Both the position numbers and the translations under genes were made by a program. Below, piece by piece: positions 1-6,104 of a stretch of 6,104 nt of DNA. Within the stretch, counting starts at the first letter, position 1. Every line of letters starts with the position of its first letter. The notes under the pieces are model-generated. The model ran no database searches, was not told where the DNA came from, and saw only the letters and a list, made by a program, of their open reading frames with translations. Source of the stretch: Nitriliruptoraceae bacterium (GTDB lineage: Bacteria; Actinomycetota; Nitriliruptoria; Nitriliruptorales; Nitriliruptoraceae). The stretch lies in the NCBI GenBank assembly GCA_007120565.1, contig SKNK01000173.1, positions 1 to 6,104 on the forward strand. Reading direction: 5' to 3'.

Positions 1-1
1 C

Positions 2-1393
2 ATCCGCTACCCAGCGAGCTGGGACGTGTCCCCTCCGCGCGGCGACGGGGTGAGCACCCGCCTGGACGGCGACGACGTCGAGGTAGCACGCACGGCGGTG
101 CTGTTCCCGCCGCTGCTCGATGACGAGGTGGTACTCGAGACCCTCGCGGTGCCGGGGCGAGGTACGCCGCGGGTGACCGTCGAGGCCGCGCCACTGGCCA
201 CGGGCGAGGCGGAACGCCTCCCCGCCGGGCTGCTCGATCGGGATACCACGGCGGTGGTCGCGGCCATGCTCGACCTCGCCGAAGGCGGGGCGAGGGAGCT
301 CACCGAGGGCGCCGAGGAGCTGGCCGGTGGTAGCGACGAACTTGCCGGTGGGGCGGCGGAGGTTGCCGACGGGGCGGCGAGTGTCGGTGACGGCATGGCG
401 GGCTTTGCCGATGGTGTCGGCGGTCTCAGCTCCGGCATCGACGGCAGTGCCGGGGGCGCTAACGAGCTCGCGGGCGGAGCCGGGGAGCTCGCCGGAGGCA
501 CCGCGGAGATCGCCGCGGGCGTACAGCCCTTGGGACAAGGGGCGGATCAGTTGGCCTCTGGCGTGCGCATGTTGTCCGATGAACTCGCCTCCTTCGCCGA
601 CGTCGAGGCCCCGGAGGTCGACCCGGAGCCCCTGGTCGAGGCCGTGGAGGGGATCGCTGACGAGATCCGCGCCGTGCGCGATCACCTCGCCCAACTGCTC
701 CCCTCCGACCCCGACCCCGAGGACCCCATCGTGGTCGCGGTCACGGTGCTGACCGAACTCGCCGACGGGCTCGAAGCGGCGACCGACGGCATCCTGACGG
801 CGCTCGAAGGGATGTCCGAGGCGGTGGAAGGGTTGCAGGCTGCCGCGGCGGGTGCGGATGAGCTCGCGATGGGTGCCGAGGAACTCGCTCAGGGCATCGC
901 CGAACTCGAAGGTGGACTCCAGGGGTTGGCGGACGGAGCGGCCGCGCTGGCGAGGGGCACCGAGGAGCTGGCCAGTGGGCTCGGCCAACTGTCGGGGGCA
1001 TCGGACGAGCTCGAGGCGGGGGCGGATGAACTGACCGTCGGTGCCCAGGGCATCGCGGAGGGGACCGCAGGGCTGGCCGACGGCTCGCGGCAGCTCTCGG
1101 ACGGGGTCGAGGGCCTGGCCGAGGGTGCGGGGGAGTTGCCCGGTGCGCTCGGTGAGGCGCTGGGTGTCGCCGACCGCGGGGGCCAGCGCTCTGCCGTCAC
1201 CGCAGCCATCCTCGACGAGGGTGCTGCGCGCGCTGAGGCCAGACGAGGACCTGCGTCACTGGTGACCACGCAGCTCGTCCATCCGGGGGAGTCGCCGTTG
1301 CCGTGGCTGCCCATCGGTCTGGCGGCTGCCGTGCTCGCCCTCGGCGGTGGGACGGCCACCTGGTGGCTCCGACAGCGAGGAGGACGTGCATGA
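2..1393 (+). CDS. YhgE/Pip-like glycine-heptad repeat membrane protein, 5' truncated
   Basis: The frame is open at the left edge, so the true start is upstream; 463 residues are visible. A GTG at 26 could start translation, but the residues before it (IRYPASWD, a YPxxW pattern common in beta-rich extracytoplasmic domains) look like real coding sequence. In order one sees: a non-repetitive, probably beta-rich segment (about residues 1-80 of the visible part); 13 perfect heptads of the type xxELAxG (290-562); a Pro- and acid-rich spacer with helical stretches (563-811); 16 more heptads (812-1147); a short linker; and one C-terminal membrane helix (about 1304-1369) followed by a basic tail ending RQRGGRA, probably cytoplasmic. 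Regular Leu/Ala heptads ending in Gly are typical of YhgE/Pip-type and MMPL-associated proteins, where they form long extracytoplasmic helical arms. The stop overlaps the TetR start, so it is in one operon with the regulator and the RND pump. A role as partner of that pump is inferred; its biochemical function is unknown. Confidence 0.85.
   Translation: MRYPASWDVSPPRGDGVSTRLDGDDVEVARTAVLFPPLLDDEVVLETLAVPGRGTPRVTVEAAPLATGEAERLPAGLLDRDTTAVVAAMLDLAEGGARELTEGAEELAGGSDELAGGAAEVADGAASVGDGMAGFADGVGGLSSGIDGSAGGANELAGGAGELAGGTAEIAAGVQPLGQGADQLASGVRMLSDELASFADVEAPEVDPEPLVEAVEGIADEIRAVRDHLAQLLPSDPDPEDPIVVAVTVLTELADGLEAATDGILTALEGMSEAVEGLQAAAAGADELAMGAEELAQGIAELEGGLQGLADGAAALARGTEELASGLGQLSGASDELEAGADELTVGAQGIAEGTAGLADGSRQLSDGVEGLAEGAGELPGALGEALGVADRGGQRSAVTAAILDEGAARAEARRGPASLVTTQLVHPGESPLPWLPIGLAAAVLALGGGTATWWLRQRGGRA
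290..562 (+). repeat. Heptad array 1: 13 glycine-ended seven-residue repeats
   Basis: Thirteen uninterrupted 21-base units encode heptads such as AEELAGG, SDELAGG, AAEVADG, ANELAGG and ADQLASG. Position 7 is Gly in every unit and position 4 is mostly Leu, Val, Ile or Phe. At the DNA level the units are only loosely similar (for example gagctggccgg, gaacttgccgg, gagctcgccgg) and differ at synonymous positions. This indicates an old repeat held by selection on the protein rather than a recent tandem duplication. Confidence 0.9.
812..1147 (+). repeat. Heptad array 2: 16 glycine-ended seven-residue repeats
   Basis: Sixteen in-register 21-base units encode heptads such as ADELAMG, AEELAQG, LQGLADG, TEELASG, ADELTVG, TAGLADG and VEGLAEG. 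Two units (LGQLSGA and the last, AGELPGA) end in Ala instead of Gly, and the last contains Pro, which suggests the helical arm ends there. The array is longer than array 1, and the two are separated by about 83 residues without the Gly pattern. Confidence 0.9.
1378..1383 (+). promoter_or_regulatory. Strong Shine-Dalgarno (AGGAGG) for the TetR gene
   Basis: AGGAGG lies inside the last codons of the preceding gene, 6 bases before the ATG at 1390. It fixes that ATG as the start of the TetR gene, in preference to the in-frame upstream ATG at 1303, and supports translational coupling through the ATGA overlap. Confidence 0.85.
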
Positions 1394-2007
1394 GCGAGAC
1401 ACCCCAGCGCCTTACCCGAGCTGAGCAGCAGCAGCGGACCCGTGAACGCCTGCTCGCCGCTGCCGCGGACGTCTTCGCCGAACACGGTTTCGACGGGTCG
1501 TCGATCGATGAGATCACGGCCCGCGCGGGGTTCAGTCGTGGCGCCTTCTACTCGAACTTCACCGACAAGATCGATCTGTTGATCACGCTCTGCGATCGTC
1601 GGGTGGCCGAGTTCGCCCGCGACGAACTGCCCCTGATCCTCGCAACTCCCGAGGAAGATCGCCTGGCGGTCGTTGCTCGGTGGCTCGCCGAAGATCTGCC
1701 ACAGGAGGTGCTGCTGGTCGTCGAGCTCGCCAGGCATCGGAACGACCGTCCCGACACCGCCGCGGCGCTGCAGGAGCTGTTGGACCGGGTGCTCGCGGGG
1801 ATCGAGGGGATCCTGGCTGCCGAGGGCAGCGAACTGGCCTCCCTGTCCGTCGAGGAGCGCCGGGTCCGGGCGCACGCCGCCCTCGGGGCGATCCTCGGGA
1901 TGGAGTTGCTCGGCTACCTCGGCGCCCCTGCAGATGCCAAGGTCATCGAGCTGATGCTCGCCGGTGTGGCGGCAACCGATCCAGGCGACCTGGGGAACGG
2001 CCGATGA
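1390..2007 (+). CDS. TetR/AcrR-family transcriptional regulator
   Basis: A 205-residue protein, normal for the TetR family. The N-terminus carries the DNA-binding domain: helix 1 (about residues 12-32, ending in DVFAEHGF), then the helix-turn-helix at about 37-57 with the signature SIDEITARAGFSRGAFYSNF, then the linking helix starting at DKIDLL. The all-helical C-terminal part (about 75-195) would bind a ligand and form the dimer; it is too variable to name the ligand. The start at 1390 is chosen because AGGAGG sits 6 bases upstream and the ATG overlaps the previous stop. The gene is sandwiched between a heptad-repeat membrane protein and an RND pump with ATGA overlaps at both ends, so it very likely controls its own operon; the operator would be upstream of the window. 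Being in the middle of the operon, it is made in proportion to the proteins it controls. The family call is secure; ligand and target are inference. Confidence 0.96.
   Translation: MSETPQRLTRAEQQQRTRERLLAAAADVFAEHGFDGSSIDEITARAGFSRGAFYSNFTDKIDLLITLCDRRVAEFARDELPLILATPEEDRLAVVARWLAEDLPQEVLLVVELARHRNDRPDTAAALQELLDRVLAGIEGILAAEGSELASLSVEERRVRAHAALGAILGMELLGYLGAPADAKVIELMLAGVAATDPGDLGNGR
1992..1996 (+). promoter_or_regulatory. Shine-Dalgarno-like GGGGA for the RND exporter gene
   Basis: GGGGA lies 7 bases before the ATG at 2004, within the end of the TetR gene. It supports that ATG over start codons further upstream in the same frame, which would overlap the TetR gene out of frame by over 300 bases and add an Arg-rich, low-complexity N-terminus before the first membrane helix. 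Confidence 0.65.
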
Positions 2008-4907
2008 CCCGGCTCCTGGACGGACTGGCGCGTGTGGTCACCCGGGTGCCGGCACTCGTGCTCGCTCTGCTGCTGGTGATCACCATCGGCCTGGGGGCCG
2101 CATCCACCCTGTTGCAGGTCGACACCAGTGTCGAGAGTTTCGCGCCGTCCGACGGTCGAGCGGCGACCCTCAACGACATCGAGGACCGCTTCGCCACGAC
2201 CTCGTCGGTGCAGGTGTTGGTGGATGCCGGGCCGGGCGGTGACGTGATCCGGCCATCGTTGATCGTCGCGGTCGAACGCTTGGCGGACGCGATCGAGACC
2301 CACCCCGACGTGGTCCCCGTCCTGGCGCCAGAAGCGATCGGCCAACCTCCGGTCGTCAGCTTCGCGGTGCCCTTCGGGGCCGCCGAGGAGGTGCTCGACC
2401 AGCCCCTCGAGGAGCTCGACGAGGCCACCTTCGAGAGCCTGGCGGTCGGGGTGATCGAAGATGGCGGAGATGAGGTCGCCGGCCTGTTCTCCGACGATCT
2501 GAGTTCCGATCCGCCGAAGGCTCGCGCCGGGCTCCTCGTCGTCGAGTTGGATGCGGCAGCGGAGCGCGATGAACGAGAAGCTGCCTCGCGCGCGATCGGG
2601 TCCCTGGTCGACCACGCTCAGGTCGGGGATACGCGACGTGCCTCGCTGTCGATGTTGGCCGTCGAGGAGGGCATCGAGTCTGCTCTCGAACGCGACCTGC
2701 CGGTCCTGCTGTCGGTGTCCCTGCTCCTGGTCGTGCTGGTGCTGGCGTTGCTGTTCCGATCGGTGCTCGATGTCGTCATCGGTCTGGTCGGACTCCTGGC
2801 CAGCATCGTCTGGATGACGGGTCTGGCCGGCCTCTCGGGACCGGGCGGGTTGGGTATCACCGGCCCCTTCAACCAGGTGTCGATCGCCGTACCCGTGTTG
2901 TTGGTCGGGCTCGGGATCGACTACTCCGTGCACCTGACGACGAGGTACCGCGAGCAGCGGCGGCGCGGGGACGATGCGGTGCGCTCGTCACGTGTGGCGT
3001 TGGTCACCGTCGGTGTGGCGCTGGTGCTTGCGACCATGGCCTCGGTCGCAGGCTTCCTGGCCAACCTGGTGACGCCGTTGCCGCCGATCCGGGACTTCGG
3101 CATCTTCGCGGCCATCGGGATCGTCAGCGCCTTCGTCATCCTGTCGACGGCCGTCCCAGCCGCGCGCACGCTGGTGGACCGCAGACGTGATCGACGGCGG
3201 GCGGAGGCCGACGCTCCCTCGGCATCCTCGGACCTTGGGACCACGAAGCCCACCGCAGGGGGTCGTGTCGGGCCTGACGACGACCGGTCGGTGCCGGGTT
3301 GGGCACGGGCTGCCGGAGCGGTCGCGACCCGCTACCCGGGGTCGGCGTTGTCGGTCACGGCCGTCCTGCTGGTCGTCGCTGGGGTTGCGGCCAGCGGGCT
3401 GTCGACCGAGTTCGACGAGCGCGATTTCCTGCCCGAGGGCGAACCGGTCCTGGCGACGATCGACCGCCTGGACGCTCGGTTCGGGGGCGATGTCGGGGAA
3501 CGCACCTACCTGTTGGTCGACGGCGATCCCACGGACCCGGATCTTCTGGCTGCGGTCGCCGAGGTCGAGGACGGGTTGCCGTCGGTGGAGGATGTCCGGA
3601 CGGTCGAGGACGAGGCAGAGCGCCGCTCGCCCCTCGAGCTTCGCGATCGCATCGTCCTCAACGGCACCCGCATCCGCGAACGTCTGGCCGACGATCTCCA
3701 GACCTGGCACGACCCGGCCGCGGCGGCGCAGGACGTCGCGCTGCCCGAGCCGTTGAACCTCGACGCCTTCGAAGACGATCTGGAGGACGACGAGCTGCCA
3801 GAGCAACTGCGAGAGGTGCTCGGTCCCCGACTCCCGGATGGCCGCGATCCGCTGGCGGCGATGTTGGCGACCTCCGACCCCGCCGAACTCGAGGCCACCA
3901 TCCGCGAGGAGCTCGCGGCCAGCTACGCCGCCGACCGGCCCGATGGCCTGACCGATGCCGGGCTCGAGGAGCTGGTGGCCCTGGAACCCGACGACCTGAC
4001 CCTGGAACGCCTGGAGACGGCAGGGTTCGATCTCGACGAGCTGGATGCATCCGACCGCGACCGACTGCGACAGCTCGAGGATCTCGAGGCCAAGGGGTCG
4101 GTTGACTCCACGGACGGCGAGGTCCTACGTGCCCACCTCGACGTCCTCGCGTCAGAGGTGCCAACCGACCTCGGCCGGGTGCTCGATGACCAGGGTCTAC
4201 TGATCTCGGTCGGCACACGCGGAGGGCAGGACGGGGCCGACCAGCTAGCCGCGGACCTGGCGGAGGTCAGTGCGCCCATCGAGCGGGCCGGGGGAGAGGT
4301 CACGATCGTCAGCGATCCCCTGGTCAACGCCGAGATCATCGAAGAGCTGTCGGCGGCGCAGTTGACCGCGATCGCCATCAGCCTGGTGGCCGCAGCGGCA
4401 CTGCTTGCCATCGCCACCTTCGCCAGCTCCCGGGTGGTCGGGCTCGGCCTCATCGGCATCGTTCCGAGCGTCGTCGCCCTGGTGCTGGTGCTCGGCGCCA
4501 TGCGCGGTATCGGCCTGGCGTTCAACGCCCTGACCGCAACCGTGGCCTCGATCGCCGTCGGCATCGGGGTCCCGTACGGCATCCACCTCACCAACCGGTT
4601 CCGGGAAGGGCTCGACCGCGGCTTGGGGCCTGATGGAGCCGCCGAGGACTCGCTGGTCAACACCGGACCGGCGCTGATCGGTTCCGCGGTCACGACGGGT
4701 CTGGCGTTCGCGGTGTTGATGCTGTCGAACAGCGTCCCGATCCGCCAGTTCGGCGTGGTGAGCACCATGATGATCGTCTTCGCGCTGTTGGCGTGCCTGT
4801 TCGTGCAGCCGGCGTTGCTGGTCCTGTGGGCGCGGCGCCGTGTGATCACCGGAGGAGCGGCGCGCCGACGTCAGCGACGCGATGATCCGGTCCCCGTCGG
4901 CGGCTAG
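2004..4907 (+). CDS. RND-superfamily MMPL-type exporter, 12 membrane helices
   Basis: A 967-residue inner-membrane protein with the duplicated RND plan. First half: TM1 about 16-36, extracytoplasmic loop 37-231, TM2 232-251, TM3 253-276, TM4 291-311, TM5 330-352, TM6 366-388. A hydrophilic linker (391-430), first Arg-rich and then Asp-rich, joins the halves. Second half: TM7 446-465, loop 466-784, TM8 785-806, TM9 812-831, TM10 840-861, TM11 889-908, TM12 917-942, and a basic tail. TM4 has the proton-relay Asp-Tyr pair (D306, Y307 in VGLGIDYSVHL). The matching TM10 segment reads VGIGVPYGIHL, so Pro857 stands where an Asp would be expected while Tyr858 is kept. The second loop is about 320 residues against about 195 for the first, because of an acidic helical insert at about 540-720. 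Such proteins move lipids or other hydrophobic compounds using the proton gradient; the substrate here is unknown. The layout fits MMPL or archaeal-like HAE3 proteins better than tripartite AcrB pumps. Its ATG overlaps the TetR stop. Confidence 0.95.
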   Translation: MTRLLDGLARVVTRVPALVLALLLVITIGLGAASTLLQVDTSVESFAPSDGRAATLNDIEDRFATTSSVQVLVDAGPGGDVIRPSLIVAVERLADAIETHPDVVPVLAPEAIGQPPVVSFAVPFGAAEEVLDQPLEELDEATFESLAVGVIEDGGDEVAGLFSDDLSSDPPKARAGLLVVELDAAAERDEREAASRAIGSLVDHAQVGDTRRASLSMLAVEEGIESALERDLPVLLSVSLLLVVLVLALLFRSVLDVVIGLVGLLASIVWMTGLAGLSGPGGLGITGPFNQVSIAVPVLLVGLGIDYSVHLTTRYREQRRRGDDAVRSSRVALVTVGVALVLATMASVAGFLANLVTPLPPIRDFGIFAAIGIVSAFVILSTAVPAARTLVDRRRDRRRAEADAPSASSDLGTTKPTAGGRVGPDDDRSVPGWARAAGAVATRYPGSALSVTAVLLVVAGVAASGLSTEFDERDFLPEGEPVLATIDRLDARFGGDVGERTYLLVDGDPTDPDLLAAVAEVEDGLPSVEDVRTVEDEAERRSPLELRDRIVLNGTRIRERLADDLQTWHDPAAAAQDVALPEPLNLDAFEDDLEDDELPEQLREVLGPRLPDGRDPLAAMLATSDPAELEATIREELAASYAADRPDGLTDAGLEELVALEPDDLTLERLETAGFDLDELDASDRDRLRQLEDLEAKGSVDSTDGEVLRAHLDVLASEVPTDLGRVLDDQGLLISVGTRGGQDGADQLAADLAEVSAPIERAGGEVTIVSDPLVNAEIIEELSAAQLTAIAISLVAAAALLAIATFASSRVVGLGLIGIVPSVVALVLVLGAMRGIGLAFNALTATVASIAVGIGVPYGIHLTNRFREGLDRGLGPDGAAEDSLVNTGPALIGSAVTTGLAFAVLMLSNSVPIRQFGVVSTMMIVFALLACLFVQPALLVLWARRRVITGGAARRRQRRDDPVPVGG

Positions 4908-4965
4908 TTGTGGCGGTCGTCCCGGTACCGTTATCCCACCTCGTACACGTCCAAGGCCGCCTCTC
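4908..4965 (+). other. Short intergenic gap before hemE
   Basis: This 58-base gap separates the exporter stop (TAG) from the hemE GTG. It contains an 8-base palindrome CGGTACCG (4923-4930) but no stem followed by a T-run, so no intrinsic terminator is visible. A TTGTGG at 4908 with TTATCC 17 bases on is too weak to call a promoter. Whether hemE is read through from the exporter operon or has its own promoter cannot be decided from the sequence. Confidence 0.5.
4953..4956 (+). promoter_or_regulatory. Weak Shine-Dalgarno (AAGG) for hemE
   Basis: AAGG lies 9 bases before the GTG at 4966. That GTG is the only usable start codon between the exporter stop and the first conserved HemE motif, so it is taken as the start despite the modest site. 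Confidence 0.5.
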
Positions 4966-6104
4966 GTGCCAGATCCCGCCGCGATCCGTCACCGTCATGC
5001 CGACGGTCCCTTCATCAGGGCCTGCCGGGGTGAGGCTCACGACACGGTCCCCGTCTGGTTCATGCGTCAGGCGGGACGTGCCCTGGGGGAGTACCGCGCG
5101 ATCCGTGAGCGGCACAGCTTCGAGGAGGTCATCCACACCCCGGACCTCGCCGCCGAGGTCACGCTGCAGCCGATACGTCGCTACGGGACCGACGCGGCGA
5201 TCCTGTTCTCCGACATCGTCACCCCCCTGCAGGGGCTCGGCATCGGGGTGACGATCGAACCCGGTGTCGGCCCGGTCGTCGAGCAGCCGTTCCGCGCTGC
5301 GACGGATCTCGACCGGCTCCGTCCCTTGGTCCCCGAGGAGGACGTGCCGTACGTGCTGGAGACGGTCGACCACCTGGTCGATGAACTCGATGTGCCGTTG
5401 ATCGGCTTCGCTGGTGCACCGTTCACTCTGGCCAGCTACCTGGTTGAGGGCGGCCCTTCGCGTTCCTACTCGCGCACCAAAGCGATGATGTTCCGCGACG
5501 AGCTGACCTGGCACCGGCTCATGGACCTGCTCGCCGAGGTGACCCTGGCGAGCCTGCGGGCACAGGTGGCGCACGGGGCCGGTGCCGTGCAGTTGTTCGA
5601 CTCGTGGGCGGGCGCCCTCGCGCCGATCGACTACGAGCGCTACGTGCTGCCGCACACCACCCGGATCCTGGAAGGCCTCGAGGACCTCGAGGTACCACGG
5701 ATCCACTTCGGGGTGGCGACCGGCGAACTGTTGACCTTGATGGCCCAAGCCGGCGCGGACGTGGTCGGCGTCGACTGGCGGGTGCCGCTCGCCGAGGGGC
5801 GTCGACGCATCCCCGAAGGCGTCGGTTTCCAGGGCAACCTCGAGCCTGCGGTGTGCCTGGGGCCATGGGAGCACGTCGCGGAACGCGTCCGGGACGTGCT
5901 CGCGCAGGCGGGTGGACGGCCCGACCACGTCTTCAACCTCGGGCACGGCGTGCTCCCCGAGACCGATCCCGCGATCCTTCGCCACGTCGTCGAACTGGTC
6001 CACGAGGAGGGCCAGGTCCGCGCGCCAGGCGAGGTGGTGGCCGAGGACGAGCCGGGACCGGCACCTCCGCGTGCTCCCGCGCGGGAGACACCAGCCGAGG
6101 TGGC
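4966..6104 (+). CDS. hemE: Uroporphyrinogen decarboxylase, 3' end outside the window
   Basis: HemE removes the four acetate carboxyl groups of uroporphyrinogen III to give coproporphyrinogen III, a cytoplasmic step of haem synthesis that needs no cofactor. From the GTG at 4966, 379 residues are visible with no stop. The family motifs appear in order: FIRACRGE (16-23), PVWFMRQAGR (29-38, with substrate-binding R34 and R38), ILFSDIVTPLQGLG (D83, the catalytic Asp), GFAGAPFTLASYLVEGG (147-163, with Y158), QLFDSWAG (S213), GVDWR (268-272), QGNLEP (289-294) and NLGHGVLPETDP (H327). These match the known active-site residues Arg37, Arg41, Asp86, Tyr164, Ser219 and His339 of the human enzyme. The usual C-terminus is near residue 347. 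Here the frame continues for at least 30 more residues, rich in Pro, Ala and Glu, to the window edge. After MRQAGR the sequence is ALGEYR, whereas YLPEYR or SLPEYR is usual. The assignment is firm; the length of the protein is unknown. Confidence 0.97.
   Translation, partial: MPDPAAIRHRHADGPFIRACRGEAHDTVPVWFMRQAGRALGEYRAIRERHSFEEVIHTPDLAAEVTLQPIRRYGTDAAILFSDIVTPLQGLGIGVTIEPGVGPVVEQPFRAATDLDRLRPLVPEEDVPYVLETVDHLVDELDVPLIGFAGAPFTLASYLVEGGPSRSYSRTKAMMFRDELTWHRLMDLLAEVTLASLRAQVAHGAGAVQLFDSWAGALAPIDYERYVLPHTTRILEGLEDLEVPRIHFGVATGELLTLMAQAGADVVGVDWRVPLAEGRRRIPEGVGFQGNLEPAVCLGPWEHVAERVRDVLAQAGGRPDHVFNLGHGVLPETDPAILRHVVELVHEEGQVRAPGEVVAEDEPGPAPPRAPARETPAEV

Noticed and set aside
290..1147. Tandem DNA repeat or CRISPR-like array
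   Set aside because: The 21-base periodicity follows protein heptads, with units varying at synonymous sites and no spacers.
1303..1389. Earlier in-frame ATG for the TetR gene
   Set aside because: It overlaps the coding sequence for the membrane helix of the preceding protein, and the added residues are not TetR-like. AGGAGG points to the ATG at 1390.
889..1875. A 328-codon open frame on the minus strand across the heptad gene and the TetR gene
   Set aside because: It spans two well-supported plus-strand genes, has low-complexity Ser/Pro/Ala content and no domain, as expected of an antisense shadow in high-GC DNA.
1680..2003. Upstream in-frame extension of the exporter gene inside the TetR gene
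   Set aside because: It would add 108 Arg-rich residues out of frame with TetR. The ATG at 2004 has a ribosome binding site and sits directly before TM1.
1914..2933. A 339-codon open frame on the minus strand opposite the first half of the exporter
   Set aside because: The translation is rich in His, Gln, Asp and Arg with no fold-like hydrophobic pattern, and it lies opposite a clear membrane protein.
4923..4930. Palindrome CGGTACCG as an operator or terminator
   Set aside because: It is only 8 bases with no loop and no T-run, and such short palindromes arise by chance in GC-rich DNA.
4908..4936. Possible hemE promoter TTGTGG with 17 bases to TTATCC
   Set aside because: The -10 match is poor and no second feature supports it.
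4846..6003. A 385-codon open frame on the minus strand opposite hemE
   Set aside because: It is a shadow of the very GC-rich hemE gene. The plus strand encodes every HemE motif in order, while the minus translation shows no recognisable domain.

Overview
The window is very GC-rich, densely packed, and carries all of its supportable genes on the plus strand. Codons end mostly in G or C. The predicted proteins are rich in Asp, Glu, Ala and Gly. The HemE sequence looks actinobacterial, and the acidic proteins hint at a salt- or alkali-tolerant actinobacterium, possibly the Nitriliruptoria/Euzebya/Egibacter kind. That placement is an inference from composition and protein style, not a database result.

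Region 1 (2-2007 plus 2004-4907) is a three-gene, translationally coupled unit. It starts with the 3' part of a gene for a large secreted or membrane-anchored protein. That protein is built from two long arrays of glycine-punctuated heptads and ends in one transmembrane helix, resembling YhgE/Pip-type proteins. Next is a TetR-family repressor whose ATG overlaps the preceding stop (ATGA). Last is a 967-residue RND/MMPL exporter whose ATG overlaps the TetR stop in the same way. The simplest reading is a self-regulated export system: the exporter is the pump, the heptad protein is an extracytoplasmic helical partner, and the TetR protein senses a substrate or lipid-like ligand. The promoter and operator must lie upstream of the window.

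Region 2 (4908-4965) is a 58-base gap with no convincing terminator. It holds a weak ribosome binding site for the next gene.

Region 3 (4966 to the right edge) is hemE, uroporphyrinogen decarboxylase, with all the key active-site motifs. It is open at the right edge. Its frame runs at least about 30 residues past the usual end of the enzyme into a Pro/Ala/Glu-rich tail, which could be a plain extension or a linker to a fused domain beyond the window.

No RNA genes, mobile elements, CRISPR arrays or attachment sites were seen. The points most worth a second look are the two heptad arrays coupled to an RND pump, the loss of the TM10 aspartate in the pump, its long acidic second loop, and the HemE C-terminal tail.
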